In this document: positions 55,846-64,000 of the stretch, one piece after another | How positions within the stretch are numbered: the first letter of the stretch is position 1 | How the letters are laid out: every line of letters starts with the position of its first letter | Origin: Mesorhizobium loti | GTDB lineage: Bacteria; Pseudomonadota; Alphaproteobacteria; Rhizobiales; Rhizobiaceae | Length of the DNA stretch: 64,000 nucleotides | Direction of reading: 5' to 3' | NCBI RefSeq assembly: GCF_001510895.1 | Contig: NZ_LPWA01000109.1 | Coordinates: forward strand, 62,001-126,000 | The notes under the pieces: model-generated | Databases searched by the model: none | Told to the model about the DNA's origin: nothing | Seen by the model: only the letters and a program-made list of their open reading frames with translations | Made by a program: the position numbers and the translations under genes

Positions 55846-56762
55846 GTGTAGTGCACCCGCCGGTCGAGCACGCGATACTGCAGGAACATCAGCACGACGA
55901 GGATCGCCAGGAAGACCACCGTCATCGCCGACGCATAGCCGACGCGCAGATAAACGAACCCCTCCTGATAGATGGTGAAGAGCAGCACCTCGGACGCCTT
56001 GTTGGGACCGCCGTCGGTCAGCATCTTCACGGTCTCGAAAACCTTCACCGCATTGGTAATGCTGATGGTGACGACGAAAAGCGTCGTCGGCCCGAGCATA
56101 GGCCAGGTGACCAGGAAGAACCGGTCGAGCGCCGATTTCGCGCCGTCGACTTCGGCCGCGGCGTAGAGTTCGCGCGGGATCGCCGTCAGGCCGGCCAGGA
56201 ACAGCACCATGTTGAAGCCCACCGACTGCCAGACGCCGATGATAGAGAGGCTGTAGAGAACGGTATTCGAGGCGCCGAGCCAGTTCGGGCCGGGGATGCC
56301 GACAAGCGAAAGCAGCGCGTTGAGCGGCCCGATGGTCGGATGGAAGATGTACTGCCAGACGGTTGCCATGGCGACGATCAGCGAGGCGACGGGCAGGAAG
56401 TAGATGGTGCGGAAGAAAGACCGCGCGCGCAATTCGCCTTCGATCAAAAGCGCGACGCCCAGCCCGAGGGCGATCGAGACCGGAGCGACCATCGCCGTGT
56501 AGAGGGTCGTGTTCCACAGCGATTTGCGGAAGGTGCGGTCGCTGAACAGATGCGCATAGTTCTGGAAACCGACGATACGGAATTTGCCGTAGCCGAGCTC
56601 GAAATCCGTGAAGCCGAGAAAGACGACGGCAACCACCGGCAGCAGCACGAACAGGAACAGGAGCACGATCGCCGGCAGCGCCAGCAGCCAGGCGGTCCGG
56701 TCCTCGCTGCGCCGATGAAGCGCGGCTGCCGCAACGTTGCCCGCCACCGCGATGTCAGACAT
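55842..56762 (-). CDS. CUT1 ABC transporter permease (UgpA-like)
   Basis: A 306-residue subunit starting MSDIAVAGNVAAAALHRR. It has about six membrane segments and the loop RELYAAAEVDGAKSALDRFFLVTWPML, the EAA motif of MalF/UgpA permeases, followed by TNAVKVFETVKMLTDGGPN. It overlaps the ATPase gene by 8 bases and the next permease by 4. Confidence 0.92.
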   Translation of the reverse strand: MSDIAVAGNVAAAALHRRSEDRTAWLLALPAIVLLFLFVLLPVVAVVFLGFTDFELGYGKFRIVGFQNYAHLFSDRTFRKSLWNTTLYTAMVAPVSIALGLGVALLIEGELRARSFFRTIYFLPVASLIVAMATVWQYIFHPTIGPLNALLSLVGIPGPNWLGASNTVLYSLSIIGVWQSVGFNMVLFLAGLTAIPRELYAAAEVDGAKSALDRFFLVTWPMLGPTTLFVVTISITNAVKVFETVKMLTDGGPNKASEVLLFTIYQEGFVYLRVGYASAMTVVFLAILVVLMFLQYRVLDRRVHYT

Positions 56763-57912
56763 AGGCCGGCTCCTGCCGCGCCGTCGCGGCGGCCGTCGCG
56801 CGCAGCCGTTTTCCGTCAGGCCCGAAGACCATGGCCTGCTCAGGCGGCAGCAGCACGCCTGTCGACATGCCCGCCGCAAGCCCCTTGGCCTCATGCGGCG
56901 AGAGCTTGGCGACGACAGCGTCGCCGGTTGTCTCGAGCCGGCAATGGGCGATGACCTCCGAGCCGAGGAACTCCAGCCGCTCGACGCGTCCGGCAAGTCC
57001 GCTTCGTCCATCCGCCGACAGTTTGACGAACTCAGGCCGGATGCCGAGGCTGACTGGACCGTTCGTCACCTTGTCAAGCAGCGCCAGCCGCAAGCCCTCG
57101 AAGTCGACGCGACCAGCATCGGCGACGGCCGGCAAGATGTTGATCCTTGGCTGGCCAACGAACCGTGCGACCTCGATATGGGCGGGATCGTTATAGATCG
57201 CCTCCGGCGCGGCGAACTGAAGCAGACGGCCGCCGATCATGACGGCCACGCGGTCGGCCATGGACAGCGCCTCGGCCTGGTCGTGCGTCACGTAAAGCGT
57301 CGGCACGCCGGCACGGCGGTGCAGCTCCACGATCTCGCCGCGCGCATGGACACGCAGATTCGCGTCGAGATTGGAAAGCGGCTCGTCCATCAGGAAGATG
57401 CTGGGATGGCGCACCATCGCGCGCGCCAGCGCCACGCGTTGCCTCTGCCCGCCGGACATCTGCCCGGGCTTACGATCGAGCAAGTGGTCGATCTTCAGCA
57501 GAGCCGCCATCTCGCGCACATCCTGCGCGATGCCGGCGCGTATCTCTCTTTGGCCCGGCAGCAAGGAGCCGATCAGCGGCAGGCGCTGCGCGCGGCTCAG
57601 CCGCTTCATCGCGAGTGGAACGGCGATGTTCTGGCTGGCCGTCAGGTGCGGGTAGAGCGCGTAGGACTGGAACACCATGGCGATGTTGCGGTCGGCCGCG
57701 GCAACGTTCGACATGTCCTTGCCGCCGACCAAGATCTCGCCGGCGTCGGCATGGTCGAGCCCCGCAAGGATGCGCAGCAACGTGCTTTTGCCGCAGCCGG
57801 AAGGGCCGACCAGGGCGATGAATTCGCCAGGCTCGGCATCGAGGCTTACGCTGCTGAGGACGGCATTGCCGCCAAAGGCCTTGCTCAGGCCGCGAAGCGA
57901 AAGCGCGCTCAT
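56755..57912 (-). CDS. CUT1 ABC transporter ATP-binding protein (UgpC/MalK-like)
   Basis: A 385-residue ATPase. Walker A GPSGCGKSTLLRI, signature [15 protein letters not shown], Walker B IFLMDEPLSNLD and YVTHDQAEALSMAD are intact, followed by a C-terminal TOBE/OB region with GIRPEFVKL. The ATG at 57912 overlaps the stop of the phosphodiesterase (TGATG). Confidence 0.93.
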   Translation of the reverse strand: MSALSLRGLSKAFGGNAVLSSVSLDAEPGEFIALVGPSGCGKSTLLRILAGLDHADAGEILVGGKDMSNVAAADRNIAMVFQSYALYPHLTASQNIAVPLAMKRLSRAQRLPLIGSLLPGQREIRAGIAQDVREMAALLKIDHLLDRKPGQMSGGQRQRVALARAMVRHPSIFLMDEPLSNLDANLRVHARGEIVELHRRAGVPTLYVTHDQAEALSMADRVAVMIGGRLLQFAAPEAIYNDPAHIEVARFVGQPRINILPAVADAGRVDFEGLRLALLDKVTNGPVSLGIRPEFVKLSADGRSGLAGRVERLEFLGSEVIAHCRLETTGDAVVAKLSPHEAKGLAAGMSTGVLLPPEQAMVFGPDGKRLRATAAATARQEPAYV

Positions 57913-58745
57913 CACCCGGCTTTCCTGCGGACCTTGTGCGCCTCGTGCGGATAGACCTCCGCGACCACGTCATCGAGGACATGGACGGTCATGCCGGGAA
58001 TGGCGACGATCTGGCTGGTGACCGTATCGCCGAAATGGTGCATGACGGCGCCGATCAGCTGTTCGCCCGGCATCTTCCGTTCCATGGTATCGACGATGAA
58101 GGCGGCGGACGGACCCCATACCAGTGAGGTGTCGGCGTATTTGCCTTTCCACGCCCAGTGCAGATGGCCGCTCGCATGCAGCACCACATCATGGGCGGCT
58201 ATCAGATCGTATAGGCGCCGGCGTTGCGTCGGGCGGATGCTCCAATAGCCGGTGTCGCCCTCGTCCGGATCGTCGACGAACAGCGGCTTGTGGGCGAACA
58301 CCGCGACCCGGCGGCCGCCGCGGCTTTCCAGCGTTTCCCGCAGCCATTCGAACTGGGCTTCTTCCGCGGCGTCGTTAAAGCCCATCAACTGGCTGTCGAG
58401 CCCGACGAGCCGCCAGTTTCCCGAATCCTCGCACCAGCAATCAGGCCCGACCAGGCGGCGCCAGCGCTCCAGCCGCGCGGCATCGACCGGCTGCAGCGAA
58501 CCCGGCAGATGGCCGACATCGTGGTTGCCGGGCACCAACAGCATGGGTTTCGATATCTCCCGCATCAGTCCCATGCAGAAGGTGATGTCGTCATCCTTGT
58601 CGGCGCCGTCGACGGTCAGGTCGCCGGTGTGAATGACAAGATCGGCGCCGCTTTGCTCGACCCAGGCGGCAAGCGGCTCCCAATTGCCGTTGAAATGCGG
58701 CTTGCTTGGGCTGAAATGCGTATCGGTGATCTGGACGATTTTCAT
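57912..58745 (-). CDS. Metallophosphodiesterase (CpdA/GpdQ-type)
   Basis: A 277-residue class III phosphodiesterase. The dimetal motifs are in order: VQITDTHF (residues 4-11), VIHTGDLTVDG, LVPGNHDVGH, and FAHKPLF and ASGHLHWAW further on. There is no signal peptide, so it acts in the cytoplasm. It is the first gene of a Ugp-like operon, which suggests hydrolysis of an imported glycerophosphodiester to glycerol-3-phosphate, as GpdQ does; cyclic nucleotide hydrolysis is the alternative. The 227-base gap upstream (58746-58972) shows no gene. Confidence 0.9.
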   Translation of the reverse strand: MKIVQITDTHFSPSKPHFNGNWEPLAAWVEQSGADLVIHTGDLTVDGADKDDDITFCMGLMREISKPMLLVPGNHDVGHLPGSLQPVDAARLERWRRLVGPDCWCEDSGNWRLVGLDSQLMGFNDAAEEAQFEWLRETLESRGGRRVAVFAHKPLFVDDPDEGDTGYWSIRPTQRRRLYDLIAAHDVVLHASGHLHWAWKGKYADTSLVWGPSAAFIVDTMERKMPGEQLIGAVMHHFGDTVTSQIVAIPGMTVHVLDDVVAEVYPHEAHKVRRKAG

Positions 58746-58972
58746 GACGGCTCCGCCGCGAGAGCCGTGCCGAAAACCACGGGCGAACGACTTCGCGTGC
58801 GGCTTCCTTAGTGCCGTTACATGTCACTTCCTTAACAGCGCCGGGACAAACCTTTCAATCACGGACACAAGCCTGTGGAATGCGTGAACGACCGGCTGGC
58901 GTGGCGGCACAGGGAGGGTCGTCTGGATTTTATGCAGGCATCGGACGGAAGCGTCTCGACACTTCTGCCGAT

Positions 58973-59380
58973 TCACTTCACCTCGAACTGCGGGTCGATT
59001 GGAATCTGCATCGCCGTGACCAGGTGGTTGGTCTGCCCCGCCAAGCCGATGATCGAAACCAGCTCGCCATGCTGCGCATCGGTCATGCCCTTGGCGCGCG
59101 CGGCGGCCGTATGCGAATGGATGCAGTAGGAACAGCCATTGGCCGTCGAGACCGCGATATAGATCATTTCCTTGGTCAGCGGATCGATGGCGCTGTCGGC
59201 GACCATCACCGCCTTGAGCTGTTCCCACACCCGCTTCAGCGCCGCCGGATCGTTGGCGAGCCCACGCCAGAAATTGTTGACGAAGTCGGATTTACGAGTC
59301 GCACGGATATCGTCGAACACGGCCATCACCGCCGGGATCTTCTCCACCTCGGCATCGCTGAGGAGTTTTGTCGTGGCCAT
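58973..59380 (-). CDS. Carboxymuconolactone decarboxylase / AhpD-like protein
   Basis: A 135-residue alkylhydroperoxidase-fold protein. The AhpD core is intact: AVSTANGCSYCIHSHTAAARAKGM, with CXXC and the downstream His. The ATG at 59380 follows GGAAAACCCC. Members reduce peroxides or serve as small disulfide-active proteins. It stands alone between the phosphodiesterase operon and an inverted repeat. Confidence 0.88.
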   Translation of the reverse strand: MATTKLLSDAEVEKIPAVMAVFDDIRATRKSDFVNNFWRGLANDPAALKRVWEQLKAVMVADSAIDPLTKEMIYIAVSTANGCSYCIHSHTAAARAKGMTDAQHGELVSIIGLAGQTNHLVTAMQIPIDPQFEVK

Positions 59381-59518
59381 GGGGTTTTCCTTTGTTTGGA
59401 TCGTTGGTTGAGGTCGTTGAATCAGGTGTCGAGTAAAAGCGGCTAATGGCTTGGCCTGATACAGCTTTTTTGGCGCGACATAGCACACAACCGCGGAGGG
59501 TGGCCGAAGCATCTCAGC

Positions 59519-59707
59519 TTCGTCATCCCTGGGCGGAGCAGCCGCGAAGCGGCGTCGCGGAGACCCCGTGATCCATTCCGTGACGCCGCGCGAGGGGTGC
59601 GGCGGAGCAGAATTCTGGACCGCTGCACCCCACGGCAAAAGTAACGGAATGGATCCTCGGGTCTGCGCCGCGTCGCTTCGCTCCTTGCTCCGCCCGTGGA
59701 TGACGAA
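59519..59707. repeat. Long imperfect inverted repeat, different family
   Basis: Arms at about 59519-59582 and 59639-59707 pair around a 56-base loop. Shared elements are TTCGTCATCC, GGGCGGAGCA and GGATCCATTCCGT (GTGATCCATTCCGT in the left arm). It resembles the large palindromic elements scattered in Mesorhizobium genomes (recall, not verified). It lies in the 374-base gap between the AhpD-like gene and the ATPase gene, where no coding region is seen. Confidence 0.8.
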
Positions 59708-59754
59708 GGGACGGACGATTCAGCCAATTGTCAAAGTGCCCACCAGCCAACACC

Positions 59755-61251
59755 CTAATGCACCGCCGCGTACATGATCTTCTCCTCTGTCGCCTCCGCC
59801 GGCGAGAACTCCTCGACGATGCGGCCCTGGCGGCACACCAGGATGCGGTCGGAAAGGTTCATGATCTCCGGCAGGTAGGACGAGATGACGACGACGGCCA
59901 GCCCCTCGTCGGCCAGCCGGTTGATGATCTGGTGGATCTCGGCAATCGCGCCGACATCGACGCCGCGCGTCGGCTCGTCCAGGATGACGATGCGCGGCCG
60001 TTGCACCAAGCCTTTGCCGATCACCACCTTCTGCTGGTTGCCGCCGGACAGCTCGACCACGCGCGCATTGTCGTTGATCGCTTTGATGTTCAGCGTCTTC
60101 GTCCACTCGGCCGAAAGCTGGCGCATCTCCTGCTGGTTGATCACCCAGGCCTTTTCGCGCCCGGCAGCCAACAGTCCGCCGAACAAATTCTCGGCGATCC
60201 CCATCGTCTCGAAGATGCCTTCGCTCTTGCGGTCCTCGGTGACATAGACGATTCCGTCGGCAACCGCTTGCGCCGGCACCAGATAGCGCACCGGCCGATC
60301 GTCGAGCTCGATCGCGCCGCCGCGCAGGAAATCGCGCTTGTAGATGCCCGAGACGATCTTGAAGGTCTCGGTGCGGCCGGAGCCGATCAGGCCGAACACG
60401 CCGGTGATCTGCCCCTCGAAGATCGAGAAGGAATTGTTGCGCACGATGTTGCTCATCGAGATGTCCTGCACCGAGAGCACCTTCCGGCCCGCCTTGCGCA
60501 GTTTCGCCTCGTTACGCTGGCGGTAGATCTGCCCCGACAGCGAACGCCCGACCATGGCCGCGACGATCCTGTCGCGGTCGAAGGCGGAAGCGTCGTCGGT
60601 GATCACCAGCTCGCCGTCGCGCAGGATGGTGATGCGGTCGGCGATCATCAGCGCTTCCTCCAGCGCGTGGCTGATGAAGACGATCGAGACGCCGCGCGCC
60701 TTCAGCCGGCGGATCAGCGCGAAGAAGTGGCGCTTCTCCTCCGGCGTCAGCGTCGCGGTCGGTTCGTCGAAGATGATGATCTCGGCATTGTGGTGGACGG
60801 CGCGCGCGATCTCGACCATCTGCCGCTTGGCGGCCCCAAGTGTGGCCACCATGGCGTTCGGATCGACGGGAAAATTCAGCGACTGCAGGAACTGCTGCGC
60901 CGAAATGTAGGTGCCGCGCAACCGGTTGAGGAATTTTTCGGTGCCGAGATAAAGGTTCTGCGCCACCGTCATCGACGGCACCAGACTGGTCTCCTGGAAC
61001 ACCATGGCGATGCCGGCTTCGAGCGCGGCATGCGGCGAGGCGTAAGTCCTCTCGATGCCCTTGTGGAACATCTTGCCCGAGGTCGCATCGACCACGCCGG
61101 CGATGATCTTGGTCAGCGTCGACTTGCCGGCGCCGTTCTCGCCGAGCAGCGCGTGGATCTCGCCTTTCCTGAGATCGAAGCTGACATTCTTCACCGCCGG
61201 CACGCCGCGATAGGTCTTCGTCACGTTCTCCAAGCGCACGATCGGGTCCAT
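59755..61251 (-). CDS. CUT2 sugar ABC transporter ATP-binding protein (two NBDs)
   Basis: A 498-residue RbsA-type ATPase. First domain: Walker A GENGAGKSTLTK, signature LGAAKRQMVEIARA, Walker B IIIFDEPTATLT. Second domain: FGLIGSGRTETFK, LSGGNQQKVVIGKG and VILDEPTRGVDVG. The ATG at 61251 overlaps the stop of the propeller gene (ATGA). It is the last of three coupled genes. Confidence 0.93.
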   Translation of the reverse strand: MDPIVRLENVTKTYRGVPAVKNVSFDLRKGEIHALLGENGAGKSTLTKIIAGVVDATSGKMFHKGIERTYASPHAALEAGIAMVFQETSLVPSMTVAQNLYLGTEKFLNRLRGTYISAQQFLQSLNFPVDPNAMVATLGAAKRQMVEIARAVHHNAEIIIFDEPTATLTPEEKRHFFALIRRLKARGVSIVFISHALEEALMIADRITILRDGELVITDDASAFDRDRIVAAMVGRSLSGQIYRQRNEAKLRKAGRKVLSVQDISMSNIVRNNSFSIFEGQITGVFGLIGSGRTETFKIVSGIYKRDFLRGGAIELDDRPVRYLVPAQAVADGIVYVTEDRKSEGIFETMGIAENLFGGLLAAGREKAWVINQQEMRQLSAEWTKTLNIKAINDNARVVELSGGNQQKVVIGKGLVQRPRIVILDEPTRGVDVGAIAEIHQIINRLADEGLAVVVISSYLPEIMNLSDRILVCRQGRIVEEFSPAEATEEKIMYAAVH

Positions 61252-62306
61252 CAGAAACCTCCCGCGATCGCGTCGAGCGCCAGCATGCAATCGCCGCCCT
61301 TCGAGGCGACGAACAGGCGGCCGTCCTTCTCGACCACGCTGCAGATGCCGTGGCGCGTGCCGTTGGCGCGGCTGTGCAGGCTGAACAGCGGCTGCATGTT
61401 CTTGTCGAGCCTCGCCACCAGCCCGTAAGAGCGGCTGGGCGACCACGGCTTGTGGATGCCCATGGTGCGGATGCCGCCGCATTGCAAAGGTTCAAGGAAG
61501 CTGCGTTTGGAAGCGAGCGCCGGCGCGATCCAGTAGGCCGGCGGCACCTGGCCGATCATGTCCTCGCGGTAGCGCTTTTCCTGCAGCACGAATTCGATCA
61601 GCCGGTTGCGCGGCGCAAACAGCGCCAGCCATGCGCCGCCATCAGCGGCCGGCGACAGCCGGGAAGGATAGCCGGGCAGATGCGCCAGAACCGTCGACCG
61701 GTTGCCGCTCGAGCCGTCGAAGCGAACAAGCTGGTGGCGCCAGCTTTCGCTGACAAGCACGTCCCCGCCGATCGGATGGAGCCCATAGGGAAAGGCGATG
61801 TCGCCGGCGACCTTGCGAAACGCCAAGCCATTTGCGTCGCGCTTCCATAACGAGCCGGACGATCCCTTCTCCATCAGGTCGGCGGCCCATTGCGAGGGTG
61901 AATGGCGCGCCGAGCCGTTCGCCAACCACAGCGAGCCGTTCTCGGCATAGGCGAGCGCGGTGATACAGCGTATCGCGTCCGGCAACGCAACATCGTTACC
62001 AGCGATCAGCAACTTTCCGGTCTCAAGCCCGACCGTCAGTTCAGCGGCGGGCGACAGGGCAAGCGCGCTGACCGTCGCGGGAAAGGTTTCGACCACTATG
62101 GGCTCACCATTGGCGGACACGGCAAAGACGGCATTGCCGCTCGACGCGAGCAACCGCTCACCGTCGACAAGCAGATTGTCGACTTCCGTCAGTTCGGCGA
62201 AGGCCGGCAAATCGTCCAACCTGGTGTTGGGCCGGAAGGCACCGTCGAGCGGCGGGATCGTCACCGCCTCGCCACGGAAGAGATCGAGCACCGGATCGAG
62301 GATCAT
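61251..62306 (-). CDS. SMP-30 / strictosidine-synthase-like beta-propeller protein
   Basis: A 351-residue protein with propeller-type repeats, for example AFPYGLHPIGGDVLVSESW and LPGYPSRLSPAADGGAWLAL, related to the lactonase-like domain of the adjacent fusion. No signal peptide is visible, so it is probably cytoplasmic. Members hydrolyse sugar lactones or esters. It is coupled on both sides by 4-base overlaps (ATGA) to the permease fusion and the ATPase, which suggests that it handles the imported compound. Confidence 0.85.
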   Translation of the reverse strand: MILDPVLDLFRGEAVTIPPLDGAFRPNTRLDDLPAFAELTEVDNLLVDGERLLASSGNAVFAVSANGEPIVVETFPATVSALALSPAAELTVGLETGKLLIAGNDVALPDAIRCITALAYAENGSLWLANGSARHSPSQWAADLMEKGSSGSLWKRDANGLAFRKVAGDIAFPYGLHPIGGDVLVSESWRHQLVRFDGSSGNRSTVLAHLPGYPSRLSPAADGGAWLALFAPRNRLIEFVLQEKRYREDMIGQVPPAYWIAPALASKRSFLEPLQCGGIRTMGIHKPWSPSRSYGLVARLDKNMQPLFSLHSRANGTRHGICSVVEKDGRLFVASKGGDCMLALDAIAGGF

Positions 62307-64000
62307 GGCTTTACCCCCCAATAGGAAGCAGGGCTGGTCCAGTCGGGGTCGGCGCCGTCGATCCTGCAGCGGCCGATGCGGTTGTTGAGGATGCCGCCGA
62401 CGAAGAGGAAACCCTTGTGCTCGCGCATCGAGGTGACCATCGGGTGCGCGGCGCCGGACAGGTCGCCCAACGCCTCGACGATGCCGCCCTTCTCGTTGAA
62501 CTTCACCACGCCGCCGGTGTTGATGTTGGGGAACAGCCATTCGTCCTGCGGCAGCCGTCGCGTCATGCGCTTGCGCATGTCGGGATGGCGCAGCGACAGA
62601 TCGAAACTCGGCGTGCGCATGCCGAGCCATGCCATCCAGTAATTGCCGTCGGAAGCGCGGTTGATGTTGTCGGGATAGCCCGGCATGTCGCGGATGACGC
62701 ATTCGGCGGTGCCGGCCTTCGGCCCCTCCAGCCAGTAGCGGTGCACGCGGCAGGCCCAGCTTTCGGCGAAGAACAGCGACCTGCCGTCATGCGCCATGCA
62801 GACCCCGTTGGTATAGCGATAGCCGTCGAGCAACGTCTTGGTCGAGCCGTCCTTCGGATCGTAGACCAGCAGGCGGCCCGTGGCCCGGTTCTCGATCGAG
62901 TCCAGTGCCCAGTCGTGGGCGTCATATCGCTTCGTCGAGTCCGTGAAATAGATGCGGCCGTCGGGTGCGATGTCGCAATCGTTGGGATCGCGCAGCCGCG
63001 CATCGTCGACGATCGATGTCCAGGAGCGCGCCGTCTCGGCCGACAGCCGCTTCACCTCGCGCTCAGGCGAGACCGAGTAAAGCCCCATGGCGCCGACGCA
63101 GCTGATCAGATTGCCTTCCTTGTCGAAGGCAAGCCCGAGCGGGAAGCCGCCGATATGGGCAAAGACCTCGGAACGTTTATAGTCCGGCGCGAAGAAGCGG
63201 ACGATCTCACCGTGGCGCGTACCGCAGTAAAGATGGTCGTCGCGGTCGAGGATGACGTCCTCCGGCCCTTCCAGCTCGCCAAGCCCGATATGGTCGGCTT
63301 CCGACAGCCGGTTGTCGAGCTCATAAGGGGTGCCGGAGCCAGGTGCGGCCGATTGGGTCTCGCCCATCTTGAGATAGACCGGCGCGACATAGACCTCGTT
63401 CAGCACCTTGTGACGGTTCTTCAGCCAGCGGATGTCGATGGTGACGGCGGCCGCGAGCAGAATGCCCAGCACCATCTGATTGGTGCCGGTGCCATAGCCA
63501 AGGCGGATCAGGCCGTTGGTCATGGTCAGCACGATGATCGCGCCCATCAGCCCCTTGACCACCGAACCGCGCCCGCCGCCGAGGCTGACGCCGCCGACCA
63601 CCGCCGCCGTCAGCGCCATGATTTCGAGGTTGAGGCCGGTGCCGGGTCCCGCGCCGCTCAGCCGGCAAGCGATGAGGAAGCCGCCGATCGAGCAGCAGAA
63701 ACCCGAAAAGACATAGGTCATGAACACGGTGCGGCGCACGCGGATGCCGGCATTGTGCGCCGAGCGGCGCGAGCCGCCGACCGCCAGCACGTGCCATCCG
63801 GGGCGCGAGCGTGTCAGCGTGATGTGGGTGACGATCGCCAGGATGATCGCCAGCCACACCGAGACCGAGAGTCCCCAGAACGTGCCGTCGCCGATGAAGT
63901 CGAGCACATCTGAGGAGGCCTGGGAAAGCTGCACGTCGGCGGCATAGGTGCTGACCAGAATATCGAACAGCGCTCGCCCGAAGATGAAGGTGACAAGCGT
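62303..64000 (-). CDS. CUT2 permease fused to a strictosidine-synthase-like propeller (5' end beyond window)
   Basis: The frame is open to the right edge of the window. The visible N-terminal part (about 230 residues) is the second half of an RbsC-type permease: THITLTRSRPGWHVLAVGG, VVGGVSLGGGRGSVVKG, ILLAAAVTIDIRWLKNRHK. Without a stop it continues through a linker (MGETQSAAPGSGTPYELDNR) into a complete propeller of about 330 residues with ELEGPEDVILDRDDHLYCG, ENRATGRLLVYDPKDG, YTNGVCMAHDG and DMPGYPDNINRASDGNYW, which are strictosidine-synthase-like motifs. The lactonase part would face the cytoplasm. The frame is consistent across the junction and no indel is needed. Confidence 0.88.
   Translation of the reverse strand, partial: TLVTFIFGRALFDILVSTYAADVQLSQASSDVLDFIGDGTFWGLSVSVWLAIILAIVTHITLTRSRPGWHVLAVGGSRRSAHNAGIRVRRTVFMTYVFSGFCCSIGGFLIACRLSGAGPGTGLNLEIMALTAAVVGGVSLGGGRGSVVKGLMGAIIVLTMTNGLIRLGYGTGTNQMVLGILLAAAVTIDIRWLKNRHKVLNEVYVAPVYLKMGETQSAAPGSGTPYELDNRLSEADHIGLGELEGPEDVILDRDDHLYCGTRHGEIVRFFAPDYKRSEVFAHIGGFPLGLAFDKEGNLISCVGAMGLYSVSPEREVKRLSAETARSWTSIVDDARLRDPNDCDIAPDGRIYFTDSTKRYDAHDWALDSIENRATGRLLVYDPKDGSTKTLLDGYRYTNGVCMAHDGRSLFFAESWACRVHRYWLEGPKAGTAECVIRDMPGYPDNINRASDGNYWMAWLGMRTPSFDLSLRHPDMRKRMTRRLPQDEWLFPNINTGGVVKFNEKGGIVEALGDLSGAAHPMVTSMREHKGFLFVGGILNNRIGRCRIDGADPDWTSPASYWGVKP

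Noticed and set aside
55015..56517. A 500-codon frame that would extend the UgpE-like permease upstream.
   Set aside because: The upstream part is a shadow of the UgpA-like permease in another frame. The ATG at 55845 with an ATGA overlap is the clear start.

Overview
The window looks like chromosome from an alphaproteobacterium of the Rhizobiales, most likely Mesorhizobium or a close relative (inference). The reasons are high GC throughout, many CUT2 sugar ABC cassettes with their own GntR, LacI or AraC regulators, dispersed palindromic intergenic repeats of the rhizobial kind, and protein sequences of rhizobial type. I see no rRNA, tRNA, CRISPR array, transposase or phage gene.

Layout. 1-8.4 kb: the tamB/tamA envelope-biogenesis pair (minus strand). 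8.7-17.3 kb: a periplasmic alpha-2-macroglobulin with its usual partner pbpC, then a D-Ala-D-Ala dipeptidase, forming an envelope block. 17.5-23.4 kb: sulfate uptake, sbp1-cysT-cysW-cysA-sbp2, followed by an Rrf2 regulator with four clustered cysteines. 23.6-24.7 kb: an LpxL-like acyltransferase without the usual catalytic His. 24.9-31.5 kb: a CUT2 importer with two permeases, gluconokinase and a GntR-type LacI repressor, with a perfect operator upstream of the transporter. 31.7-37.6 kb: a second CUT2 cassette with a two-in-one permease, lying between a 3' fragment of an MFS gene and the intact MFS gene. 37.7-46.1 kb: a DUF3175 protein, two near-identical FadR-type regulators, an epimerase/dehydrogenase pair, a third CUT2 transporter and an AraC regulator. 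46.3-53.7 kb: a plus-strand operon for a molybdenum hydroxylase whose large subunit is encoded by two genes, with CoxG-, CoxD- and CoxE-like accessory genes and an amidohydrolase. 53.7-58.7 kb: a Ugp-like CUT1 importer in one operon with a metallophosphodiesterase. 59.0-64.0 kb: an AhpD-like protein, then a CUT2 ATPase, a beta-propeller lactonase-like protein and a permease fused to a strictosidine-synthase-like propeller, which runs off the right edge.

How the genes work together. Most of the window serves uptake of sugars, sugar acids, glycerophosphodiesters and sulfate, each importer placed next to a catabolic enzyme and a local regulator. Many genes are translationally coupled (ATGA or TGATG overlaps).

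Sequence quality. Six genes in the first 31.5 kb (tamB, tamA, pbpC, the dipeptidase, sbp2, gntR) are each broken by one or two single-base losses, eight in all, mostly next to short G or C runs, while the protein sequence remains good on both sides. I read these as probable consensus errors rather than gene decay, and give corrected gene spans. No such break was found after about 31.2 kb. The split molybdenum subunit at 49.5 kb cannot be explained by the same kind of error.
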